The notes beneath the pieces are model-generated. The model ran no database searches and was not told the DNA's origin. It saw only the letters and a list, made by a program, of their open reading frames with translations. The position numbers and the translations under genes were made by a program. 24,600 nucleotides of DNA, from positions 2,177-26,776 of the forward strand of contig JAAAVE010000203.1 in the NCBI GenBank assembly GCA_015679605.1, read 5' to 3'. Shown here in pieces: positions 15,001-24,042 of this stretch (positions are counted from its first letter, which is position 1; every line of letters starts with the position of its first letter). This DNA is from Podila epigama. Taxonomy: Eukaryota; Mortierellomycota; Mortierellomycetes; Mortierellales; Mortierellaceae.

Positions 15001-16258
15001 GAATACGGTTGCGATTTCGGTAGCATATTCGATTATTGTCAGTGGGTCTGAGGACAAGTCATGTATCGTCTGGGACCTGAATCGGCTCGAGTATGTCCGG
15101 CAATTAGGACGACACGAAGACGGAGTCCGTGTTGTGGCCATTAATGATGCGACGGGAGACATTGCGACATGTTCGGGCCCCGTGCTGAGACTCTGGACAG
15201 TGAATGGAGATTTGATTCTTCAAAAGTACACGACACAGATTGGAGACCCTATTCTGGATTGTGTGTTTTACGCAGGCCGGACAGGTGAATGGGTCTCGCG
15301 CGAGATTCTGTTTACGAGTCATCGTCGCGGAACGATCAAGGTGTGGGAGAAGGCGGTGGTAGATGGACAGTACAAGAATAGTCATCTTGGATCCATGTCT
15401 ATCAGTTCACTTCAGAATTCTTTGGATTCGATGATCCTCACGGGTGAGCCTGTGGCATCTTCGTCTTCGTCCTCTTGTTCTTCTGCATCGTTGGCAGGAT
15501 CAGGATCAGCCTCCGGAGTGTCAGATGAGAATTCAACGACCGGAGGAGGAGCGAGAGCACGGGAACGGACTTTGAGTCAGGGACATGGCTTGAGAGAGGA
15601 GAATGGGTCGTTACTTGGTGTGATTCAGGAGATTGCAGAGGATCAAGAGGGATCGGCTGGAGAACGGACTAGGCAATCGTCTCAAGCGACTGCTACCACC
15701 ATGGCCACTGGCACAACGACCACGACGTCTGCCACAGGTGGAAATACCATGCCACGGAACCGGGTCGCCAAATGGGCGCTCCGTTTACGTCAGGCGTATA
15801 CGTACGAGGACCGTCTTCGTGTGGATGGAGGCGTCGTTCCTAACATTGTGTCACTTTATGTGTCCAGGTAAGAAAAGTTGTTATTTATCTGTTAGTTAGG
15901 CATGGATGCCCACGAGTCATAGACATCATACTCACTCCTACTCTCACTTTTTACATTCATGATCGCTCCCAATAGTGCAAGGAGAGCGCTTTACACAGGA
16001 GATTCGTTGGGTCGCGTGTTTGTGTGGGTGCTTCCGGATGGCAGTGGATGCAGCCATTGGATGCAACCAGGACGTGACACAGTCTGTGTGAATTGTCAGA
16101 CACGGTTCCCGTTGCTCGAGCGCCGTTTCAACTGCAAGACCTGCGGAGGAGTGTTCTGTGGAACGTGCACTTTTATTCCCGTGTCGGGTTTTGCTGAAAA
16201 GCAGGCGCGATTCTGTTTCAAGTGTGCAGGTGGAAAGTTGAAAGAACTCATGGGATAG
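3060..16258 (+). CDS. WDFY3: BEACH-WD40-FYVE scaffold protein, WDFY3/Alfy orthologue
   Basis: My exon model: 3060-3220, 3600-3645, 3800-3885, 4059-4162, 4276-4349, 4499-4981, 5113-5229, 5307-5324, 5388-5768, 5906-5996, 6130-6466, 6610-8776, 8892-9088, 9205-9371, 9476-9634, 9796-11112, 11204-11805, 11945-12611, 12745-14427, 14554-14708, 14825-15867, 15976-16258. It sums to 10,338 nt (3,445 residues; human WDFY3 has about 3,530) and stays in frame. Domains by residue: ARM-like helical repeats 50-1000; ConA-like lectin fold about 1045-1206; Ser/Thr-rich insert about 1807-1901; PH-BEACH 2449-2590 (EDIKEVHRRRYLLR); BEACH 2636-2915 (SNFQYLMHLNTMAGR, YPVFPWILADY, HYGTHYSS, IPEFFYLPEFL); WD40 repeats from 2953 with a Ser/Gly/Thr-rich insert 3210-3318; FYVE about 3375-3440. 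Animal Alfy is a PI3P-linked scaffold for selective autophagy of protein aggregates; the same role here is inferred. The start is the first in-frame ATG. The acceptors at 3600 and 6130 were chosen by phase and by alignment to the remembered human protein, so single exon edges may be off. Confidence 0.93.
3221..3599 (+). other. Unusually long first intron of the WDFY3-like gene
   Basis: 379 nt from a GTATGT donor to an ATGCTAG acceptor; every other intron I place in this window is 63-185 nt. Joining exon 1 to 3600 keeps the phase, and the joined sequence (AELSQLRAAFFACMEADN) follows the animal WDFY3 N-terminus without a gap. Two internal TAG acceptors exist (3293-3295 and 3367-3369). The first leads straight into a stop. 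The second opens a frame with no visible homology. Confidence 0.65.
5307..5324 (+). other. 18-nt microexon of the WDFY3-like gene (six codons, KDLLED)
   Basis: It lies between a 77-nt intron (GTAGTG...CCTAG) and a 63-nt intron (GTAGCA...CATAG) that contains a clear CTAAC branch site at 5345-5349. Reading on past 5324 meets an in-frame stop at 5385-5387. Both flanking junctions are phase 0, so the exon adds six residues or can be skipped without a frameshift. Confidence 0.7.
9635..9795 (+). other. GC-AG intron in the WDFY3-like gene
   Basis: The frame after 9634 runs into a stop at 9715-9717, so an intron must begin before it. The only GT between 9635 and 9715 (at 9639) leaves the wrong phase for the TAG acceptor at 9793-9795. 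The donor AAA/GCAAGT at 9635 matches the consensus of GC donors, leaves one base, and joins in phase to the next exon, whose sequence then continues the WDFY3 alignment. Confidence 0.75.
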
Positions 16259-16377
16259 AAAGAAGATAATAACCTTTTTTTTAAATTCGCCAATACTCGA
16301 TAACAAACAAACAGTAGTATTTATTTTGTCGAGGTGTCGATTCTTTTCTATCCATCCTTTTTGTAAGGAGAAAGTAC

Positions 16378-16383
16378 AATAAA
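16378..16383 (+). terminator. Canonical AATAAA poly(A) signal of the WDFY3-like gene
   Basis: AATAAA lies 120 nt after the stop codon, followed within 10 nt by a T-rich stretch, a plausible position for 3' end formation. No other canonical hexamer lies closer to the stop. Confidence 0.6.
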
Positions 16384-16483
16384 GTCTTTTTGACTGTGTT
16401 ATGGCTGCATACATTTTTTCTACGAATATCCAACCATTGTCGCATGGAGTGGGAGATACCAGGACTCGGGAGATGCCAGCAAT

Positions 16484-16491
16484 TCACGTGA
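16484..16491. promoter_or_regulatory. TCACGTGA palindrome, candidate bHLH/E-box site
   Basis: An 8-bp perfect palindrome with a CACGTG core ends 74 bp before the JMJD7-like start codon. CACGTG is the binding core of fungal bHLH factors (Cbf1, Pho4, SREBP-type). No motif was tested computationally; the assignment rests on sequence and position only. Confidence 0.45.
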
Positions 16492-16565
16492 CTTAGAAAA
16501 ATAAGCCCAGCTCAATATTAAGACGTCTCGTCTCCGAGTGAATCTTTCTCCTCTGAACAAACGCC

Positions 16566-18277
16566 ATGCGAAGCGCAACAAGGATCAAAGCTGCAGCTGG
16601 AGTAAAGATGCGACTCGAGGAGGAGATCTGCTCACTCATCTCGGAGGTACAAGGTAAACGCAATTTCATCGATTTTGCACAATGTTTGATTCAACAAAAT
16701 AAAACGTAAACAGACTGTACCGGTTGTTTTAACGCTTTTTTTTTTTTTTTTTTCTCACCTTGGCAATAAAAAAAAAAAGACTTCAACTTGTCGTCCGTGG
16801 AGCGGATAGAACTCCCAACAGCTCTTGAGTTCCACCGGTATGTCGCTGCCAATCGTCCAGTCATCATCACGCTTCCACCTCGTTCTACCACTACTACACC
16901 TACGACCTCGACATCGACAAATTTGTCGTCCCTCTCTAAATATCAACCACCAGATGATAGCTTTTGGGCTTGGCCCGCGTTCACGCAATGGACAAATGAA
17001 TATCTAGCAGCCACTCTGGGTTCAAGAAAGATTACAGTCGCTTGCACTCCAACAGGCTGGGCGGATGCAGTGGTCGATGATAACTACTTTGCGATGCCTT
17101 GTGAAAAGAAGATGACCTTTGAAGAGTTTTTGGACGGAATGCCTATTCGAACCCGTCGACCAGCAGATCAGGACAATGCCAATGCCAATGGTAATGGTAA
17201 TAGCAGTGACAGTAACGACAACCAAAAAGAAAACAAGAAACTTGACCCGTACCAAGAAGTACGCTATATCCAGCTTCAGAATGGTAATCTCATGACAGAG
17301 TATCAGGAGTTGTTGGGAGATGTCCCCGCCAGTATCCCATTCGCGAGTGAAGCGCTTGGAAAAGAGCCGGATGCAGTCAATTTCTGGTATGGAGATGAAC
17401 GTAGTACCACTTCACTCCACAAAGGCAAGTAATCAAACGATTTGTTGACAAGAGGAGAGTTCTTTTTTTTTTGGGTTATGATAACCATGTTGCAATAGAT
17501 TGTGGGAAAAATGATACTCACTTGTATTATTATTGACACGTTTCGTTCGTTCCCACTTTTGGTCATTTTTTTTGGTAGATCATTATGAGAACTTGTATGC
17601 CGTGATTACAGGACGCAAGATATTTACACTTATCCCACCCACGGAACAGTTTTGTTTGCATGGTAAAAAGAGAATCTCTATATCTCTATTTCTTTTTTGT
17701 CCACAGTTGTCCCACAATAACCCTTTCTTCCTCAAGGCCCATGAAAAAAAGAACAGACACTGACCTTTTTAATTTTTATTTTCTCCGCCATTGTTTTAAT
17801 AATGCTATAGAAAAAAGCTACATTGCAGCGACGTATGAAGAGACATATTCGACAGAGGAGGAGGAGGAGGAGAAAGAAGCAACACAATCAAAAGACTCTG
17901 AAAACTTACAGTCAGGACTAAATCACCAAAAGAATTGGAATAGGAGTAGTGGATATACACTTAAACCGATCGAACCCCTCACCTACACAAAATGGATTGC
18001 ACTCAACCCATCCCATCAACCACGCGAAGAACTTTATGAAAAGTTTCCTCGTTTCCAATGGTGTCAACCTCTTCGGGTTGAACTCCATCCAGGTGAGATG
18101 CTCTACCTCCCTGCCATGTGGTATCATCAGGTGGAGCAGGAGCCAGATCATGAAGGCAAATGCATTGCTGTCAATTGGTGGTATGATATGGGCTTTGAAG
18201 GCGATCGTTTCGCACACGCATCCTTCATGACCAACCTCATACAAATCGTAGACCAAATCGATAGCACCTCAACATGA
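16566..18277 (+). CDS. JMJD7: JmjC-domain lysyl hydroxylase, JMJD7-like
   Basis: Exons 16566-16653, 16780-17424, 17579-17662 and 17811-18277; 1,284 nt, 427 residues (human JMJD7 is 316). JMJD7 is a cytosolic Fe(II)/2-oxoglutarate oxygenase that 3S-hydroxylates a lysine of the DRG1/DRG2 GTPases; a protease activity on histone tails has also been reported. Visible hallmarks: NRPVIITLP; TPTGWADAV; FASEALGKEPDAVNFWYGDE; iron-ligand HxD at His243/Asp245 in SLHKDHYENLY; Lys258 as the likely 2OG contact (GRKIFTLIPP); distal iron ligand His378 in LPAMWYHQVEQ; then AVNWWYDM. The extra length comes from three inserts: Thr/Ser-rich about residues 67-80, Asn/Gly/Asp-rich about 150-175, and Glu-rich followed by polar residues about 293-325. 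The HxD motif is interrupted by a GC-AG intron. The start is the first ATG; the in-frame ATG at 16608 is an alternative that would drop 14 residues. Converges with Dicer. Confidence 0.9.
16736..16778 (+). repeat. T18/A11 inverted homopolymers in JMJD7-like intron 1
   Basis: A run of 18 T (16736-16753), a 14-base spacer, then 11 A (16768-16778) directly abutting the splice acceptor G at 16779. In RNA the U and A runs can pair. The A run includes AATAAA at 16765-16770. The acceptor therefore has no adjoining pyrimidine tract. Confidence 0.75.
17425..17578 (+). other. GC-AG intron splitting the JMJD7 HxD motif
   Basis: The upstream exon ends CAC AAA G and the next begins AT CAT TAT, restoring HKDHYEN, the most conserved motif of the family. 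The intron then starts GCAAGT. Using the nearby GT at 17429 would put a stop within a few codons and destroy the motif, so the GC donor is required. The acceptor is a GTAG at 17575-17578. Confidence 0.88.
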
Positions 18278-18286
18278 ACATGACCA

Positions 18287-18302
18287 AATATAATATTATA
18301 TT
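18287..18302. repeat. 16-bp perfect AT palindrome between convergent genes
   Basis: AATATAATATTATATT reads the same on both strands. It lies in the 121-bp gap between the JMJD7-like stop (18277) and the Dicer stop (18399). It may serve as an AT-rich efficiency element for 3' end formation on either strand. No canonical AATAAA is visible in this gap for either gene. Confidence 0.6.
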
Positions 18303-18398
18303 CGCGATCCAAATCGATTAAAAGATAGTATACATATGTTGTATTTGGACCAAATCTTCCTGGCACCTACTTTTTCTCACAAAGAGACCACCACCCCA

Positions 18399-19413
18399 CT
18401 ATCTGCCTCGGTACTTGTCCAGCATGGACGCATGAGCACGTCGCTGCTTATTCGGACAATTACACAGACCATCCAAGAGGTCCGGCTCCTCAAGCAACCG
18501 CCTCAGTGTCTCTGAGGCCACAGTCTTTTTGAGATCTTCTATATGAACCCCTTTCGACGTCGACATGACTTGACCATGGATCGAATATCTCAACAGAAGT
18601 GTGGGTTCACTTGTATTCCGACCAGAAGGTGCACCTAGACCAAGTCTCCGCAGGACTGTCGCTTTCTTGGTCAACGATTCAACTTCCTCCTTCTCAAACT
18701 TGGATTGATCACATCGCTTGGACTGGATATACTCCACAAGCGCCTTGACCGGATTGATCACAATCGTATCCAGGTTAATATGCTCATCCAAAAAGGGTCT
18801 GATAAGTCGCATGAAAAGGTCCTTGATCACCTTATAATCGAATCCACAGTCAACAAACACAGCTCCGAGCGTACTCTCCACCAAATCGCCAAGCACCTTT
18901 GGCATCTTGATGTCCACCCAGTACTCGCCTTCCAGTTTCTGATTCGGCGCCGATTTTCGCAAGTTCTCGACGCTTGCAATCGCTCGTTCAATCTCTGCTT
19001 CCAGCGCATATGAATTGTGATTCAAGTACTCGCAAAGTCCCCATTGGATAGAAAGAGCACCCAAGACTTGATTGTTGACAGACGAATCCTTAATGAGCGT
19101 GATAGCACCCGGTGGTGCATCACTATACTTTTGATAGTAATAACCAACCACTTGGAAATCCAACACTGCATCCCCCAAGAACTCGAGACGTTCGTAACTG
19201 ATAGAGTCATTGTGCATAGCCGACGCGTGTGTCATGGCATCCATAAAGTGCTGCGGGTTTTTGAATTTGTATCCCAGAACACTTTCAATCCTGCTGATAT
19301 TGGACAGAGCCCTGCTCGCCATCGTCGTGGTCCCCAACAAAGCACTTGAAGTCATCATCGACGTGTTCAAGTTTAACTTGGATGGTAAACCAAAAGCTGA
19401 GCTGTCAAGTAGA

Positions 19414-19444
<31 letters not shown>

Positions 19445-22400
19445 GCTGCTGTTGCGGTTCAACATTGTAATCTCCTCTTTTCCGTGATGCCTCATAGACT
19501 CTTGCGAAATCTTCCCAAGTCTCAAACTCATTAAAAGGAATGTGGAGCGCTTTCGCTGCACTGAAGGCAAAATCAGTGCCACCACTTAACAAGGCTGCTC
19601 CGAGGGATGCTTCAATGACATCAGCCAAGGTCTTGTTGGAGAGCGTATGGGTCAGTGGCTGCTCATTCCATGCCTTGCCATCCACAACAAAATGAACTGG
19701 TCGCCAGTGCTTGCGGTGGAAAGGTGTGCTGCTGATATACCGATACAGCTCAAATTCAAGCGCATGTCGAAGTAGCGCCGTGTTGGAGATGACACGAATT
19801 CGGTGAGCGTGGAGTTGACCTTCGTTCTTTGACGGATTCACAATGAAAAGGCGAATCGTACTAGAAAACTTGAGGAACGAGTCTCCCAACAGCTCCAACC
19901 GTTCATACTGGTACTCCCTGTTGGCGGAAGACGTCGTCAAGGCAACTTGGAGCAAGTCCAAGCGTACATTGTGCAATTCGACTCGATTTTGTGCCTCCTG
20001 CGCGAGGAGGAAAGCGTCGAGGTCAAAGAGTACAGAAGGTACCATCTGCGCTGTGCGTAGGACACAGGCAGAGATCGTGCTCTTTTTCAACGAGGACCTT
20101 GGTGCGATGGTCACCAATCCATCCCTCCGCTTCCCTTGTGGCTCCTGATCGACTGCTGGCTGCAGGTGATTTCTCATCTGCTGCACGCGCTGTAGCAGGA
20201 CGATGGTGTCGTTTTCAGGACAATCAGCCTTGTATTTCCACTTGAAGTATTCAGCATATGTGGGCACATCTCCTGTCTGATTGTCAGTGTTGACTCTCCA
20301 CGCTTCGATCTCGGCCTTGAATCTAGTCGGCTCCATCTTGTCTACCACGCAAAGGTCGCGTGCAAGCGCTGACACAAAGTAATCACGCTCTTGGTCGTTT
20401 TGTACTTTAACGATCAGATCCATGACTTCAGTGTCAGAAAGATGCGTCTCTGGGAGTGGTTTTGCCTCGGTTGTCTGGCCCAATTCAACATTGTTCCATT
20501 CGATATCCAAGTTTTGCTCGTCGTTCGAAGTACTGGGGGCCACGTAGTACGGCATCTTGTCTGGTTCACATTCAAATCCCTTGCGACAAATCCTGCGGAA
20601 CAAAACAAGCGTGAACTTTCGCAGTAATTCAACGCGACTGCGCTCGAGCGAGAACTGGCGACCTGGGGTGGTGCTCAGTATCATTTGTCTCTCCTTGCCC
20701 TTCACAAAGACGTGAATGGTACGATGAGAGAATGGTAGTGGCTTGTGAGTGAGAAGCAGCATTGTCCGCTCGGGGTGCGTGCTATCACGCGAGTCCAGAG
20801 TGTACGCGATCGTGCTGGCAAAGAGCGTACAAATGCCCTGCTGCTCGGTCAGCGAACTGGTGTCCCAGAATAAGGGCGTGCTTCGTGGATAGTGGTTGGT
20901 CTGACTCACCTTGCTCTCACTCATCACGTCACCTTCTTCAATGTCAGCAGCCTTGTCCATCACGACTGGGACGAGGTGATCATCAAGTGCTCCAAGTTTG
21001 TGTAGCTTCTCGCATGCATTAAACGCAGCTGACCTACGAGCCATGTCCATGGTAGAGGTGCGGTCTGATTGAAAGAAACGGGCTGGGGCTGAATGTGGTA
21101 GAATGAGGTCGCAGATAAAGCCGGATGCGCCGCTGGGGGTCACGTTAAAGATGGGTTTCCAATCGCAGTACTCATCCGACGTGAGCGAGGAGCAGTATCG
21201 GTGGAGGAGTGGTACGGCTGAGCCGAGTGTCAAGAGGGCCCCCGTGGACGGGACCAGGTACTGTTGCTCAGGGGTAGACTTGTACTCTGGGGGTTGGTCG
21301 CTGTCACTACCAATCAAAATCTTTTGGCGCTCGCTGTCAAGGCTCTCGCACCACTTGCGCATACTCTGTTCGCCGTACTGAATCTTTTCGAGTATAGCCT
21401 CCTCCTTGTGATTCGTGCTTTCCTGCATCATAAAATATCGCGAGTTCTTACTCCTCGCTCTTCCTCGTGACTGCATCAAGCTGATCGTCGTAGTGACTGG
21501 GTCAAACCTAGGATAATTTCGAGAAAGAGACGGGTTGAGAGTGTCAAAAAACATGGCTCGGAACAATGACTCGACTAGGAAGTTCAAGTAAATTCGAGGG
21601 GCCAAAAAAAAGAGAGAGATTGTCTATTACCTGATGACAACATTACAAGGTTGGATATCCAACCCTTCTTCCGCAACACTTGTCGAAACCAACAGGTTGT
21701 ACTCCTTGTTCCGAAACTTTGAAATGATGAGGTCCTGGTCTTTCATAGTCACGTTGAGCAGGGCGTGCTTCCCTTCGCTATGACCTGCCAGAACTTGAAC
21801 CCGTAGAGAGTCACGAAAGAGATCCAGCTCTTGGAGCAAGATTGTCAATGCAGCTGCAGTATCTCTGCGCTGTACAAAAATGATCCCGCAGAATTCATCC
21901 CCAAGAACAGTAGTTGTCCCTTGAAGGATTTGGATCAACTTTTGAACCTTTGGCGAGAGACACTCGTTGTTGCAAACCGGAGGCGATTGAGGAATGCCGT
22001 TGACAATCTTATTGATCACCTGGAGGTGCTGCTGTTCATTGGACCTGAGTTTTGTCTGGAGATTTTCGACCGCGAGTCTCCAAATCTCGTCCACGCACCA
22101 TGGTCCGAGCTGCGACAGATTCAAGCCTACATCGTTTAGTGTTTGTAGTAGCTTTGGTTCGGAGCCACAGGAACCTCGGAGACGGAGAGTTAGGCGCGTT
22201 GGGTTATATTTCGGCGGCGGATGGTACAAGATGACGATCTGCCGCGGCTTTTCCACAAACTCTGCCACATCCTCCGGTTTTAAAGTCACCACCTTGCAGT
22301 CCAGAACGCGTTCTAGTTCCCTTGAGTCAGAGAGACAGAGAGGGAGACAGAGAGACAGACAGAAAGAGTAAAAAAGATGACCGAGAGTGTAGAGTGTGGA

Positions 22401-23899
22401 CCGTTAGATTGTTGAATGATTAGAAAAAAGTGTTTTTTTTTTTTGTCAACAATCATAAAAGAAATGTGCCACCTACAGTACCTTGCTGAGTGATCCAGCT
22501 TTGACCCAATATCCGTCGTGGGTGATGCAGTCATTCCAAACACCAATGGGTTATGACCGCGAGCTGCCGGCCTATTGTGATAGAATTCATTCATGATGAA
22601 ACAATAGGGATGGCTTTTCCGAGCATGATGACACTCATCAAACACAAGGAGACTAATCTACGCGAGGTGTGAAGAAATGAAAAGGAGGTAACAAAAGACG
22701 ATGTTTGGTAACATGTTCAGTATTGAAATGTCTTGCGTATAACATGATGTATCCAACTCATAATGGAACTAAAATATCTGTTTGTACTTACTCGATCCAT
22801 GTTAATGAATCCTGCTCGAAGCACATCCAAGAGAATCTGCGCTGTTAGGACGACGACAAAGGTAGATTCCGAAATCTGGGACCATAGGGACTCTTGAAGC
22901 TTGTTCGCCTGGCTCGACCCACACAACTCGGCCACCTCAATACCACAGTATGCTCTGATGGCCTTGGTTTGCTGTTTGACCAGTGGCACATTGTTGACTA
23001 TAAAAAAGCAGAGTTTGCGCTGAGAACGGTGAGGATTCCATTGTTTTTTGTTTGATATGTTAGATGTGTGAATAATGTTGATAGCATGTCAATCAGCCTT
23101 GCTTTCTTTTTTTAAGGCTTTTTTTTATTTGATTTTTTCTTCTTCTTCTTGATGGAAGCATAAGCAGAAGCAACGATAGAAAAAAATGGCATGGGGTTGT
23201 TTACCTGGTCGATTCTCTTGTTCGTCTCCATCTCTCTCCGTGTCAACTCCTTGATGAGCATGGCTGCTATGAGTGTTTTCCCACTGCCAGTGTCCATGAC
23301 CGCAATGATATTCTCTTTGAGCGCGCGCTCATATAACTGGACTTGATATGATCGCGGGGTCAGCTGAACATCAGTCGCTGATGGTGAAAACAGTGGTGAT
23401 GGTGATAACAGTGATGATGGTGATTCAAGCGTCGATACTCGTGCAGACAAGGATGCTACTCCGTTTGTAGCAGTGGCATCAGCTGTGGTAACTCCAGCTG
23501 CGGCAGCCCCCACTGTAGTAGCGCCAGCTGTGGTGATGCCGTTTGAATAAGCTCCAGCTGTGGTAGCACCATTTGTAGAAGCTCCATTTGCATAAGCTCC
23601 ATTTGTCTTGACTCCAAACGTGATAGCTCCCGTTGTATCTCCAACAGCAGTCGCACCGCCTGCAGTCACCGGAAACCCCAGAGTATGGTTGTGGGTGGTG
23701 ACAGATTTAAGGACGGGTGCCGGAATAGGCTGAAGAATCGGTGCGTTTATGCTCGGGAAAGGGTCTAACCACAACAGTCGGTCTATTGACGCTAAAGCTG
23801 GTACCTGACAAGCAGCAGGAGAAAAGAAATCCAGAGGTTCATCGAGTAACGACAAGGGCTGTTGCGGTCGACAGGAGGGTGATGCAGCTGTTGTTGTCT

Positions 23900-23933
<34 letters not shown>

Positions 23934-24023
23934 AGATAATGAAGACTTTACTGATGGTGACGGCAATGACGACGAGGTCACCAAAGAGACCTCCTCAAAG
24001 AAGAGAAGATCTTCAGAATTCAT
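18399..24023 (-). CDS. Dicer-like endoribonuclease
   Basis: Exons (minus strand) 24023-23205, 23019-22792, 22657-22482, 22320-21631 and 21507-18399; 5,022 nt, 1,673 residues, in frame throughout. Dicer cuts dsRNA into small RNAs for RNA interference. Domains by residue: low-complexity N-terminus 1-220; helicase with [12 protein letters not shown], Walker A MDTGSGKT 243-250 and DECH 356-359; helicase C domain with [10 protein letters not shown] and QSRGRAR 650-656; Dicer dimerisation domain about 700-800 ([17 protein letters not shown]); platform/PAZ-like region about 850-1130; RNase IIIa with ERLELLGD 1173-1180 and [10 protein letters not shown]; poly-Gln linker about 1322-1335; RNase IIIb with ERLEFLGD 1410-1417 and [12 protein letters not shown]; a basic C-terminal region that may be a divergent dsRBD. 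The acidic catalytic residues of both RNase III domains are present. The start is the first in-frame ATG; its context is weak (pyrimidine at -3) and a short ORF overlaps it. I do not assign dcl1 or dcl2. Confidence 0.95.
19414..19455 (-). repeat. (CAA)n tract encoding poly-Gln in the Dicer inter-RNase III linker
   Basis: On the coding strand this is a CAA/CAG run giving about 13 consecutive Gln between the two RNase III domains, after EP and before HLL. It is almost pure, so it may vary in length between strains. Confidence 0.9.
23457..23666 (-). repeat. 15-nt minisatellite encoding a TxGAx pentapeptide repeat in the Dicer N-terminus
   Basis: Residues 120-189 divide into about 13-14 units of five: [65 protein letters not shown] and a degenerate last unit. 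Glycine holds position 3 in most units. At DNA level the GCTCCATTTG core recurs with 15-nt spacing on the plus strand (for example 23580-23610), so it is a true tandem repeat and not only biased composition. Confidence 0.85.
23888..23933 (-). repeat. (ACA)n tract encoding poly-Thr in the Dicer N-terminus
   Basis: The same (AAC)n microsatellite family as the poly-Gln tract, here read in the ACA frame. It gives about 11 Thr, one Lys, then three Thr, around residues 31-45. Confidence 0.9.
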
Positions 24024-24042
24024 GAAAAATGGATGCGAGCAT
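24013..24042 (-). promoter_or_regulatory. Nine-codon upstream ORF overlapping the Dicer start codon
   Basis: An ATG at 24042-24040 (minus strand) opens MLASIFHEF and stops with TGA at 24015-24013, eight nt past the A of the Dicer start region, in a different frame. A ribosome that initiates here would pass over the Dicer ATG. It matters only if the transcript starts upstream of 24042, which the sequence does not show. Confidence 0.4.

Larger units (their letters stand above)
16259..16565 (+). promoter_or_regulatory. WDFY3-like 3' UTR and JMJD7-like promoter
   Basis: A 307-bp gap between two genes on the same strand. The first half is A/T-rich with the AATAAA signal. The second half holds a TCACGTGA palindrome (16484-16491), an A-rich run and a GACGTC (16522-16527) before the JMJD7-like ATG. 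No ORF of interest on either strand. Confidence 0.6.
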
